NCBI GenBank assembly: GCA_050084515.1
Contig: CM114272.1
Coordinates: 57,784,001 to 57,848,000, forward strand
DNA length: 64,000 nucleotides
Source: Blasia pusilla
Lineage: Eukaryota > Marchantiophyta > Marchantiopsida > Blasiales
Direction of reading: 5' to 3'
The position numbers and the translations under genes are program-made. Shown piece after piece: positions 33,655 through 44,581 of this stretch. Below the pieces are notes generated by a model. That model did not search any database and was not told the origin of the DNA. It saw only the letters and a list, made by a program, of their open reading frames with translations. Positions within the stretch are counted from its first letter, which is position 1. Every line of letters begins with the position of its first letter.

Positions 33655-36600
33655 ATGGCGGAGTCGGACGACGAGGTGCCAGTGCTGGATATCGAGGAGA
33701 ATGAGGACGAGAATCCGAGGAGGCGGAATGGCGCTCCGGAGATCCCTAATTTCAGAGGGAAGGTGCCGGATGCGGATGAGAATGGCGATGGTAAAGCCAC
33801 TCCGCAGGTGACCTGGGATGGTGATGATGTCGGAGAAGAGGACGACGACGACGACGACGACGAGAGCGAGGAGGATGAGGAAGGCGATGATATGGAGGAG
33901 GGAGAGGTCGGGGAGGAATTCGCAAAGGAGAGGAGAGAGGCTGCCAGGTTGAGGAGGGAGAAGAGGCTGGAGGAGGAGCAGGAGGAGAGTGACGACGAGG
34001 AGGTCGTAGAGGAGGAGGATTTGTGGGACTTTCCTCCGGACGAAGAGAAGTGGACAGAGGAGGATATTGGGGAGGAGTGGGCAGATGCGTGGCAAGGGGA
34101 CGACAAGGTTGGATTTGATCCTGAATTAGTCGAAGATGAGGAAGAGGTCATCAAGCAGTGGAAGGAGGGAGGTGGTCCACCAGCGCGGCCTTATTACGTT
34201 CCGTACCGGAAGCACTACCCTCTCATTCCTGAGGATCACCCCGACATTCAAACGCCACAGGATGTGGTGGAGGAGCTTGAGCGCTATGAGGAATTTCTGG
34301 TGTGGGCCAGCTACATTTTTGAAGATGGATCTTCGTAAGTTTCGCGTTCACCGTAAACCCCTGCATTAAACCTCTCGTCAAGAGGTCAGTAAAAAATGCC
34401 ATAGCTGATGGTGAATGGAGTCGGATAGTTACGTCCATGATATATCACCTAAACCACTGTACAAGCTCCCAATGCATGGATTTGGCGTATCGCGCGTGTC
34501 TGGAGAATTGAACTTGTGAAGATGATTTGCGAGTTATAAGATGGTAGGAAGTTAACGAAACGAGTTTTCCATAGGTAGAATGACGAACATGCTGCAGCTG
34601 TCTAAAATCAGGCTCAGTGCAGTCCATGTACAGAGCCAGAGAACAGAGTGCAAACATGGCGTGAGTGGTCAACATAAGGATAAGATACTGCGTGCGTCTC
34701 ATGTATTGGTGTGTCTTCTCCGCAGATACGAAGGCACCGTGTGGGACGATCTTGCCCATGGAAAAGGTGTATACACAACTGCTCTTGAGCTTTGCAAGTA
34801 AGTGTCTCTATGGAACGTGGACTCCGTGTCATTATGCTATCGGGAATTTGTTGGTTATGGAACCACATTCTCCCACTAGTGTATCATCCTCTGATCAAAT
34901 TTAGTAGTGTTTCCACCACGGGACCATCTATGCTATTTGTCATACGCATTCTGGACCAACAGAATCAGAAAAGTGTATACGATCATACGGGTTTAGCGTC
35001 TCAAGTGAGAACGAATGCTACAGAGGATGCGCGTGGCTGAGACATCATAACTTTCTGTCTTCGAGAGAAATGAAGATGGCTTCCAGCTGCCTTGCATTTT
35101 CTCTTATGTTGGGGAGTGTCACTCATCAAGGTCCTGCGAAACATGAACTTTCGGTGTCCGAGTAATTGTTAATTATTTTGCTTTTAGGTGGTCAATCAGA
35201 TGCTCGTGGTAGGCCTCTTGTAACAACTCCTGGTTTCGTTCAAAACCAATATGTTCAAGACCTCTGCAGCTGTTCTCTTAACGTTCCACAAGTTTTTGGT
35301 AATTGGTTGGTGTGACCCGTAGTTTAGTTGTGGTGGCAATCTAAGACCATTTAGGATATAGCAGGCCTGTATATGAAAGCTGTTAGTCTCTCAGCTGATA
35401 AGACCTATTCAACGACATTTCTAATGGATTCACTATACTTTGTCCGTTTCTGTGTCATTCACTTTACTCTGATAATTGCTAATGGTGGTTCTAGGTATGA
35501 AGGCGAATGGTTTCAAAATGCAATGGAGGGCCACGGTGTGTTGGAAGTAGACGTCCCTGTCATCGAACCTCCACCAAATTCTGAGTGAGTACCGTGCTAT
35601 ATGAACCATCAGTTCTGCTCAAAGAAATTTTATCCAGAGAATTGCATTGTACAAAGTTTTGAACCAGATTCTGGTGGAGTTGTTTTACCTATCTTTACTT
35701 GCAACATTCCTTACTGCATGGACTCTAATTGAAGCATTCGTTTTTCCAGAGCTGCCAAAAAGCTGAGGGCCCAGGGAAAAATTTTGGAGACAGACTTGCT
35801 TGATCCAGAAGAGAAGGAATGGGTGAAGATGGAGGTAGAAGATGCCATGGAAATGGAGGAAGATCCAACTGATTCAAGTGCCTTGGAGGATGATGATATA
35901 TGGGTCAAGCAATTTGGAGAAAAACCGTAAGTCATTTCTAATATTGACCACAGGATTTTACTGGATCCTTCTCAGTTTTTGAAGATTGAGAATGTTCTCT
36001 ATCATACGTCGTGCTTCCAGCATTTAAAGTATTTCACTCTTTTGAGTCTGGTTTCTTACTTCAAAATCAAAAAATGAACTCTTATAATTTCTTACTTCGA
36101 GTTCAAAAGATGACCTCTTATCATGTTTCAGATTGTGCATAATTGGATCTGAATGATGACCAAAACATATGGTTTGGAGAGTTTTTTTTTATAGGACAAT
36201 TGCAGAAAGGAAGGAACTGACGTGGAGTTGGGTGTGGTGAAGTGAAAAAGGCCACTACAGGTATGCGGGGCAGTGGAAGCACAATCGTATGCACGGATGT
36301 GGGCTCTATGAAGTCAATGGCCGTGGAATATGGGTATTTATCTCCTTAAATGTAGTCTTGCAACCAGGATTCAAGTAAAGGATGTCCAAATTCACACTAT
36401 GACACACTTCGGCAAGGTAGAAGTGTCATGTTCATAGCATCCCAAAGTTTTCATTATTGGTAGCCCCTTTTTGTAAACTGTAGAAGGTAGCATAATCATG
36501 AGGCCCAGACCTTCATATGCGAAAACCTTTCGGAACTTTCACAATGTTATCTAGTTTTGTTTTCTGGCCAACATCCTCCTGCCCATGATAGTCTTAACTA

Positions 36601-39600
36601 TGGCCGCTTTCTGGACCAGTAGGTCAACTGACTACTACTAATGGATTTGCAGTTGCCTGACTAGGGAGTTCAGGTTGTGGACATTCTGTTTGGGCCAATT
36701 TGGAGTATCTGCTGATTCTCATGAGGCTTCGTTGTTGCAGGGTAAATTCTACTTCGGTGAAATGCTGCCGGTTCCAGGGGAATGTGATGAAGATCAAGTG
36801 GCAGTAAGCTTTCTCTTGAGCGAACTTCCTGTGGCATCATTTTGTGGCCTTGCTTTCCACTTCTTCTGTTGAGTGCTTGAGCGCTTTCAGAGTCAGAATT
36901 TTGTGTGCACTGTGGACAAGTGCTTAACTGTGGTACCCTTATGTTTCATCCATTCTTAACGACCCTTGTACATTTGCAAGATCTTGTGTGGTCATCCTCA
37001 TGGAGTAACCTCGCCATCAGGGTATGGTCGCAGGTCACTAGGAGATTAGTTTAAGCAGCCAAGCAAATTGATGTCTCAAAGTTTCCATCTGGTTGTGCAG
37101 ATTCATTCGGGTCTTGCTGAGATTGCAGCAGCTAAGGCAAGGATGTTTGTGAACAAACCTGATGGAAGTATGTTCTTTTTCACCAACAAAAGTCTTTGAA
37201 AATGTCCTCAGAGTCATTCAGGTTCCAAAAACCAGTGTTGAGAGCTCTCAAGTGGATTTTATTAATGCACTTTAGGGTTATTGCGGACTTTTATTGTCTA
37301 TAGAATCACTACATAAATGTCGTCTAAGTTTAGTAGAACTAGCCTCATTCCGATTTAATTTCAACTCGTAATATAGGCACTCTGTTTATCAATAAGTGTC
37401 AAACAAGGAATCAGATGTAAATTGATGGGTTTTGTTTCTTGCAGTGGTGAGGGAGGCTAAGGGTCCATATTCAGACCCTTCACATCCTTATATGTATGAA
37501 GAGGAAGATCTGTGGATGGCGCCTGGTTTCATCAATGCCTTTTATGAGGTATGCAGTAACTCAAGAATGTAGGAGTTTTACAAAAACAAATTCTCTGGGA
37601 ACGTTGAAAGATGTCTTGTGCTTTTAAGATTTGTGACAATGGTTTGTGTACAATCAAGCATGTGTTCACTTGATGCTGCTTTGTGCTGAATGAATACCAC
37701 TGGACTGACCTGGTACTGTGTTTGGGTAACCCACCTCTTGTACCCAATTAGGCTGTATGTCTGAAAGCTTGAACAATGCCTGAAGAAAGCCTTAATGAGC
37801 ATATGGTTAATCCGCTAGCTCAATCAAGACTTCAAGGACAGAGGGTTGTTTACTATCTCACATGTACGTGTGGGTCTTCCAGGTGCCAGAACTCTGGAAG
37901 CGATATGTGGAAGAGGTAGATGAGGAACAGGAGATGTGGCTTAACTCGTTCATTAAGTCACCATTCAGAATTCCTATGCCTCCTGAGCTCGAATACCAGT
38001 GGGAGAAAGGTATTTTGATCTATTAAGGCTCTGCAGTGTAGCTGTCTTAACAGTTTGAATTACAATATTCCAGGTGGAATCTTCGATCTTCCTGGTAGAA
38101 ATCTAGCAACTGTTGTGTTTGAGAAGTGGGCAATTCCTGAAAGATTGGAGTTTTTGTTATGACAGATGACGAATTTGTGGTGTTGAGTAACATAGACTCT
38201 AACCCTCTGTATCAAGATCCAGCTAATGTTGATCCTGATGTTGAGGGTGACATTTTGCTTCATACTCCATCCGGGCAACTCATCAACTGGGCTGAGGACC
38301 CTGAGGGAAATCTCCGTTTTTTTATTCAGCCTATCCCAGAAGATGGTGTGATTAGGCCAGAGGAAGCTATTCCACTACCTCTTGGTTTTGATGAGTTTAT
38401 GGGGGAGGTGGATGAACACGGCAACAGAGTAGATGAAAGCAGGAGAGGATTATCTTTAGAAGAGCGGCGGAAATTAGAGGTGGAGGACAAGAAGAAGGAA
38501 AAAGAAAGAAAATTCAGGGAGCAAATTGAGGAAATAGAACGAATAGAAGGAGAGAAATTAAAGGAACTAGAGTTGGACCTTTATGTGAAGGAGCTGGAGC
38601 ATGAAGTGGAGAATATTATCCTTGAGGAAAGATTCCAAGCTGAATTAGAAGCAGCTGCTGAAGACGACGAAGAAGTAGTAGAAGGTGGTGAGGAGAGTGA
38701 GAGGAAAGAGGGCGAAGCAAGTGTAGTTGGTGATCAGCCTGAGGCTGAAGTCCCAACAGACGAGGACCAAAAGCCAGAAGACGGCGATGATAAAGATGAT
38801 GATGAGGGTGACAATGATGAAGGTGGGAATGATGACAGCGATGGTGAAGATGATGAGGATGAGAAACCTCAGAGTTTTGGCAAGGTTGCGGTGGTGGTTC
38901 CTGAAGAGAGGAAGAGCAGCCCACAAGGACCATTCCCCACTGTGTTTGCTTCACTGAGTTTGGGCACCCAGGTAAGATTCAGCTGAGGATCCAAGAACAC
39001 ATGCAGTAGAAGAGTAGTATCATTTAAAGCTGAGACTGACCTCTACATTCTCGTAATGAAAACTTTTTGTGTTGGGGTTCAGTTGTCATCTTGGTAGATA
39101 ACGTTTAGAATCAGTATGCCCAAGGCCCTCTATTCTACTTTTTGGCTGTGGTGAAGCACTGAAATTAACCTTTTCTTACAGGTTGCATTCAAGCATGTTT
39201 GGGAATTATCAAGAAACACCGTGCAAAAGAGGACTACATTGGATTCAGAAGAGTCTATCCAAGTAGATGAGCGCACACCCAGTCTCATAATCTCTAGGAA
39301 GGCTATGCCTGAGATTGTTAATGCGCTGAACTTGTCCGGGTCAGAGAAACCTGTCACTTGTGTGAAATTGCCGAAGTCTCCTGGTGCCATTCCAAAGCAC
39401 AAGAAGATTCCAGCTGTGCAGAGCCTGCTAGCTGTGTTTCAAGCTAAACGAAGTTCATCAAGCTCACAGCAAAGGAGATGTGGTAAGCCTAGCCCCATTA
39501 CCAATAAGGTAGTATCAAGGTTGTCACATACCAATTCTTCCCGCACAAGGCAGGGTTCAAGAGGCTTGTGGATTGTTCCAGATATTGATGTACTCTCAAT

Positions 39601-39616
39601 GGCGATCCCAGTCTAG
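33655..39616 (+). CDS. TIC100: TIC100, MORN-repeat protein of the chloroplast inner-envelope import complex
   Basis: TIC100 (EMB1211 in Arabidopsis) is a subunit of the 1-MDa TIC complex that moves nucleus-encoded proteins across the inner chloroplast envelope. Twelve exons join in phase: 33655-34334, 34726-34797, 35495-35584, 35750-35926, 36261-36333, 36741-36803, 37101-37167, 37445-37548, 37883-38009, 38074-38094, 38166-38971 and 39182-39616. They give 904 residues (the Arabidopsis protein is about 870), and all introns are GT-AG. Residues 1-190 are very acidic. MORN repeats are at about 228-251 (YEGTVWDDLAHGKGVY), 252-271 (YEGEWFQNAMEGHGVL) and 341-364 (YAGQWKHNRMHGCGLY). A charged coiled-coil-like stretch spans about 589-650 and a second acidic run about 657-725; the C-terminus is basic. 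Exon 10 is only 21 nt and the intron after it 71 nt; without that splice the frame ends at a TGA (38160). The start is the first ATG after the CT-rich leader. Confidence 0.9.
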
Positions 39617-40680
39617 ATTTTGTAGTCCTAGTTGAGTATTACTGAAAGAGCAGTGAACCCTTCAAAGCAGGGGTTCAGGCATTTGGTCTTGGTTCCATTT
39701 TTTTCCTTCGGGAATCTAATAAAATTTGTTGGAAATTGAGAACTCTCTCCATGCGGAGAAGTCAATATACCAGGCCAGCCTCCCCACGTTCCAGATTTTT
39801 GAGGATTCCGAAGAAGGATCAACTAGCATATCCATTTTTTTAAACCAGTCCTTAGATTCTCTTATCGGGTGACCATAATTCTCCGTGTCTGAGGTTTTGG
39901 ATCATCTGGACTTGGTGTGCAACTGCTAGAACTTCGCCTTCATCTATTTTCATGCCAACTGGGTAACTCAGGACAATGTAACGTAAGCAATGTTCATAGT
40001 ACCTGGCCTGAAGCGACGTTTTCCAATCACTTCCAATGCAGTAAAGTTATCTGCCCAGATTTATGCTCTGGGGTGTCAAGATTACCAAACGTTTCACCCT
40101 TACCATGACGTATCCCCCCCCTTCCCAGGACTGAATTCGCATCGCTTGTCCTTCGTGTCTACATCTGTCTGCCACTTCCATATCAAGGCTCCGAAGTGCT
40201 ACAAAGCAAATCAGAACTGTTGGGGTATGCATTCACTCGCTCTTCCGAAGTAGTGACACTCCTCGAAAGGAGGAGTTCGAAAGTGTGTGAAACAGCTGGA
40301 ATCATTTGCAAACCGAAGTAGCAGCAGTCGGACAAGAGAGATGGCAATTGCAGTGTTTAAAGCGTTTGAATTCAGGCTTCAGGCCTCGATACACCCTCTT
40401 CTCAACACGACTTGGATGGTATGAGTATGGTGAACTTTGTGCGGCGTGTTTAGGATGTCTCGAAAGACCTAATGTTTGATCGTCCGGCCCGCCTGCAGAG
40501 GTTCAAGAGTGAGACTTACCGGAGCGATTCGGGACGGATTGAGCGAAGGACCTAGTAGTGCGGTAGACATTTTCAAAAATCTAACAAGCGCAACAAGGTA
40601 CTTCTGCCAAGCGGCAATTCAAGTACACCAGGGGCCCAAACATCTAGTTGCTTTCTTACTCGCTTGTAACCAGTAAGAGT
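39617..40680. other. Downstream flank of TIC100, no further gene seen
   Basis: The first few hundred bases are presumably 3'UTR. AATAAAATT at about 39718-39726 could serve as a polyadenylation signal. A small hairpin, ACTCCTC/GAGGAGT, lies at about 40258-40276. Nothing else is recognisable. Confidence 0.4.
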
Positions 40681-40798
40681 GTAATAATAGATAGAAAATA
40701 GGATGGGAAAACCATCAGGATACAAATGAGGGGGCATAGAGAGCCAAAAAAAACCTCAAGGGGCTAAAACCGGCCCCGAGGAGAAAGAATCTACCCCT

Positions 40799-41110
40799 CT
40801 AGCGACCAAATTCATCAACAGCAGAGACAATATCAGCAACTCCTAGAGAACTATGACTACTACTAAGAAGGCCTCTAGCATTGGCGTCTCCAATCGCTTG
40901 AGCCCGCCGCAAAAGTCTATTGGCCTGGGCACGCATCAAAGCTATAGAGACCCGTTGCCTACAATAAAGTATCGCAGTGGCCAAGGACAACCCATTTCTC
41001 GACTGGAGATGGTGGGCGCAATCCGTAAGGAGCAAGTGAAACCTCTCCCCCATAACCCCGTACATCTCAATGGCTAGGGGAATAAATTGATGTCCATCAT
41101 GAAGTCGACT
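40799..41110 (-). pseudogene. Probable 3' fragment of a non-LTR (LINE-like) retrotransposon ORF
   Basis: The minus strand reads RLHDGHQFIPLAIEMYGVMG, then CAHHLQSRNGLSLATAILYC and RQRVSIALMRAQANRLLRRA, ending at a stop near 40799. The F-I-P-L-A-x-E-x-(Y/F)-G motif followed by an R-Q-R-V-S-I-A-L-x-R-A-Q-A tail is typical of the extreme C-terminus of plant and algal non-LTR reverse transcriptase ORFs. The reading frame is open, but the start and the RT domain are absent, so it is a 5'-truncated copy. No poly(A) tail was clearly seen. Confidence 0.5.
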
Positions 41111-41944
41111 ATAAATGTGGGTCTTCTAGATCGCCACCGCTCCTTGTAGCAATCTCCCTTGTGCCACCACTTGGCTCGCACCGCTTTGATTAACCTGACA
41201 GAGACACCTAATGCCACAGTAAGTGGCGCGACCTCGTCTTATGTGTCCTTCGAATTCGTAGGTGCCGCACGTTATCATCATTGCCATCTCTCCTATCTGA
41301 CTGCCGCTCCTTCGGCAACGGTTGGAGGCACGTCTGTCATTAGTTCAATCGAACGCTTTACCGTTACCCGAGGGAGTTTAGGCAACCGTTGCCTGAGGGA
41401 GTTTAGGCCACCTTATTAGATTCATTGGAGAAAAGAAACCATTAGATTAACGGATGAAAGTCGTCAAGTTTTTAAAACCATTCAAAACTTCACAGACCTC
41501 TTCAGTAACCGGTTGGATCGGCTCCTGTGCGAGTGGTACTGGCGTTTTCTTCGTTCAGGCTAACCGAAATTGCGGGAGATAGATTTCCTGAGGTTTCGGT
41601 AGGATATATTGTTTTGAACGCCGTTACTTCTGATGATCCCGCTGCCAAGCCTAATCATTTCTTAGCATTTCTCAAACCGGCACAGGCGCTGCTGCACCTT
41701 GTAATCGCTCGCTCCATCCACTGCACAGAGTCATCCGCTAACAAACATACGAAATCCTGGCACCACAGCTCAACTGCGGAGCTTGGGTCCAATCTGATCT
41801 CGCCCTAAGTCGCGGTGCAAAGATGAAGCAGTCCTGTCCGGAATTCCACTTCACCCTTCGTTTTCTCTTTCTTTTCGGTGAGAATCTCGAGAAAGACTTA
41901 TGTTTTACAATATGTACCTAAATTTAGTGGCTCACTAACAAGAA
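41111..41944. other. Intergenic stretch upstream of the tRNA gene
   Basis: No gene recognised. GAGGGAGTTTAGGC is repeated twice in direct orientation (about 41370-41383 and 41395-41408), separated by a short inverted CAACCGTTGCC segment. Confidence 0.4.
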
Positions 41945-42016
41945 GCGTTTGTAGTCCAACGGTTAGGATAATTGCCTTCCAAGCAATAGACCCGGGTTCG
42001 ACTCCCGGCAGACGCA
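41945..42016 (+). tRNA. tRNA-Gly (anticodon UCC)
   Basis: A 72-nt cloverleaf. The acceptor stem GCGTTTG pairs with CAGACGC (one G-U pair), and the discriminator A is at 42016. The anticodon arm has the loop CTTCCAA, giving anticodon TCC. The T arm CCGGG-TTCGACT-CCCGG is intact and contains the B box GGTTCGACTCC. CCA is not encoded, as expected for a nuclear gene. No intron. Confidence 0.97.
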
Positions 42017-42341
42017 CCCAACGGCGATGATGAAGAATGGGCAAAAGCGGCTACTGCGCTGCATTACTCTGGTTACACTGGAGAATTACTGTCCTACGAG
42101 CCTAAACGTGTTTTGTTTTCCGGTTTGGCACATAAGCAAATGCGCGTGGAATGATTGCACGTTTAGGGTTTATGGTTAAGACTGGATTAAAATTTCTGTA
42201 GAGATTACACATTTAGATATATTTGTTTAGGGTCTTCTATGCACATCTCTTTGTTGAAAGTAAGCCTCAGGTTTATTCATCATCGGGTTAGTGGGACGCT
42301 GTTGTAAATGATATCAATAAATTATTTATTCTCTTATCCAT

Positions 42342-42529
42342 CAGAACTTATGGTTAAAGGATCTTGACCTCAGGTTAACCATCTGGAGGATGAATAGGCA
42401 TATACATACATAAGGTGTTGGTAAGCACTTTAAGACAGAACTTATGGTTAAAGGATCTTAACCTCAGGTTAACCATCTGGAGGATGAATAGGCATATACA
42501 TACATATGGTGTTGATATGCACTTTAAGA
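42342..42529. repeat. 94-bp tandem duplication
   Basis: Two adjacent copies (42342-42435 and 42436-42529) share CAGAACTTATGGTTAAAGGA at the start and GGCATATACATACATA inside, with about six differences. Each copy contains ACCTCAGGTTAACCATCTGG. Confidence 0.92.
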
Positions 42530-42779
42530 AAGTGGGAAAGTGTTGGCCTTAGCCCATTCATAATTTTTGAATGTCAATTTATAGATCGTTGCGAAAATCA
42601 AAATTTATTTATGGTAAATTATTGGGTATGTCCAATTGTACATGTAAAGATATAAAGAGTCAAAACTAGTGTTCAAAAAGTGAAGAAGACATATCAATAT
42701 TATTCTCTCATAAATGACTTCATATCACGCCTTTCTTAAAGAAAATTAATATTCAATTTTAAAATTGGGATGATAACAA

Positions 42780-43080
42780 GGTTGCATATGGACAAAGTCT
42801 GTGTCCATGAACATGTTTATGTATGTGGACTTGTGTCCATCCTATGAAAGGACTTGTCCATGTGGGCCCCAACTTCCCCTTCTTTCTTATTCCCCCCACT
42901 TACTTTCGTGTTCCATTCTCTCTTGTTTCTTTCTCCCTCCATCTCCACTTCCCTTTGCCATGCCTTCCATCAGGAACTATAAGTGTGGATCCCACCTCTT
43001 TCAATCCACGTCGGTGGACATGTCCACACTGGTCTACCCATGTCCGTCCTAGGGATGGAATTGTCCATTTTTATGCAATC
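42780..43080. mobile_element. MITE-like element rich in TGGACA/TGTCCA
   Basis: The left end GGTTGCATA-TGGACAA and the right end TTGTCCATTTTTATGCAATC are imperfect terminal inverted repeats (a 4-nt gap in one). The 301-bp interior holds about nine copies of TGGAC(A) or TGTCCA in both orientations and no coding frame of note. A similar right end occurs at 5696-5715. No clear target-site duplication was found, so the identification as a non-autonomous DNA transposon is tentative. Confidence 0.45.
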
Positions 43081-44472
43081 ATGAACCACAAAAAAAACCA
43101 CGCATTAAAATATTGTATCTTATAAGAAAATAATCATGGAGTCCCAAAAAAAATTGAAAATAAATCTTTGGGCAAAAGAATGTATGCAAAATAGATGCAA
43201 GTAAAAAAACTGATTTAAGCATCCTCATGACTATTACTAACAACCAAATTTTACATGGATTTTTTAATCCTGAAAGAAATCCAGATCAAAGATCAGATTT
43301 CAAGACCTAAAATATCATGAATTTATTTTGTATGACTTTTCCCAATGAAAACTTAAAGTTTTTTAAATCTTGCATGTTTCACAATTTTGGAATATCCGGA
43401 TAGGTAATTTTCATAAATAATTATCAAAATCAGAATCATCGTAGAAGAAATATCTCCACCATATATAATCCAATAAATTTGTGTGAAAGATAGAATCATA
43501 AGGGAGGTAAGAGTCAAAATTGTTTCTTCCCTCCCTCAATTCTGAAAGATAGAATCAGAAATTATAATAAAAGATAAATCATCATTGAACCAAAAAACAA
43601 ATACCTTTGAAGTCTATTTCCACATGATAATATATTATCACTTGTGTAAGAGTCCTTAATAATACAATCAAACAAAGGATTGGAGTTATTATTTTATTGA
43701 ATTTAAATGTCATAAATTTTAACCTTTTATTTATTCTCTTAAGCAAAGTTGCTCCTCGGTGCTATTGATTTCATTCAAATACATTTGTCCTATCATGAAG
43801 CCAGTAGTTTCAAAACCTTATCCTCACCAATAAAGCTAAATCATGTATATTTCTATTGGCAAGTGCATGAATAAATAAGAGACATGTAATCTTTGGGAGG
43901 GGATGGAAAAAAAGGTAAAGACTTTCCGTTTTTTACAACAAGGAGATAGGGGATTGGAATAAGGTAAAGTGGGGATTTTAATTTTTTCTAAAACAAAAAA
44001 GTGGAAGGGATGAGGGTAAATAGAGAAGATTCGCATAGTTGACATGTGATAGAAGCCAACCAAAATAATACAAAGATTATCAAAATAAATCTTTCTTCTT
44101 TTAGTTTATTATGTTTTTAAATGAATATTTTCCAATGTTGGATGTGGAAAAAATCTGTGTTTAGGAACTTAGTCAAATATCTGGACTTGCATTTGTTTCA
44201 TTTACTGGGATCCATGATAAAGATGGAAAATTCCTTGGGAGTTGACAAAGGAAAGTCCATGATAATGTCCCTTTTACAAAGATACTTGTTCATTGTGTTA
44301 CACCTATTTATAAATGTTCCAATATCCATATTTTCATTTTATAAAGATTACTTGTGATTTCTACCATTTCTCCCTTTTTCACATCCAATCTCTGACTCTA
44401 ATATTTTCACATGTAAAATATTCTGAAAATTGAAGAATTTTTCATTCTTATTTTAAAACTATTTGAACCAGA

Positions 44473-44499
44473 AATGAAGGTTTCTAGGAAACCTTCATT
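44473..44499. repeat. 12-bp perfect hairpin with TAG loop
   Basis: AATGAAGGTTTC (44473-44484), loop TAG, exact reverse complement (44488-44499). A further copy of the left arm (AAATGAAGGTTTCT) lies near 44966-44979. Confidence 0.85.
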
Positions 44500-44537
44500 A
44501 AATTCATCATTTTCTCTTCCCTTTTCATTGTCTCATT

Positions 44538-44538
<1 letters not shown>

Positions 44539-44574
<36 letters not shown>
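44539..44574. repeat. (AG)18 microsatellite
   Basis: Uninterrupted AG dinucleotides for 36 bases, followed by GAGAGAGG. Confidence 0.95.

Positions 44575-44581
<7 letters not shown>

Noticed and set aside
33612-34154. Ser-rich 180-codon frame on the minus strand
   Set aside because: It is antisense to the acidic GAC/GAG-rich first exon of TIC100, whose product and splice phases are consistent.
38616-38986. His-rich and hydrophobic minus-strand frames
   Set aside because: Shadows of the Asp/Glu-rich part of TIC100 exon 11.
42342-42529. Possible CRISPR-like or satellite array
   Set aside because: Only two units without spacers; a simple tandem duplication in a eukaryotic genome.
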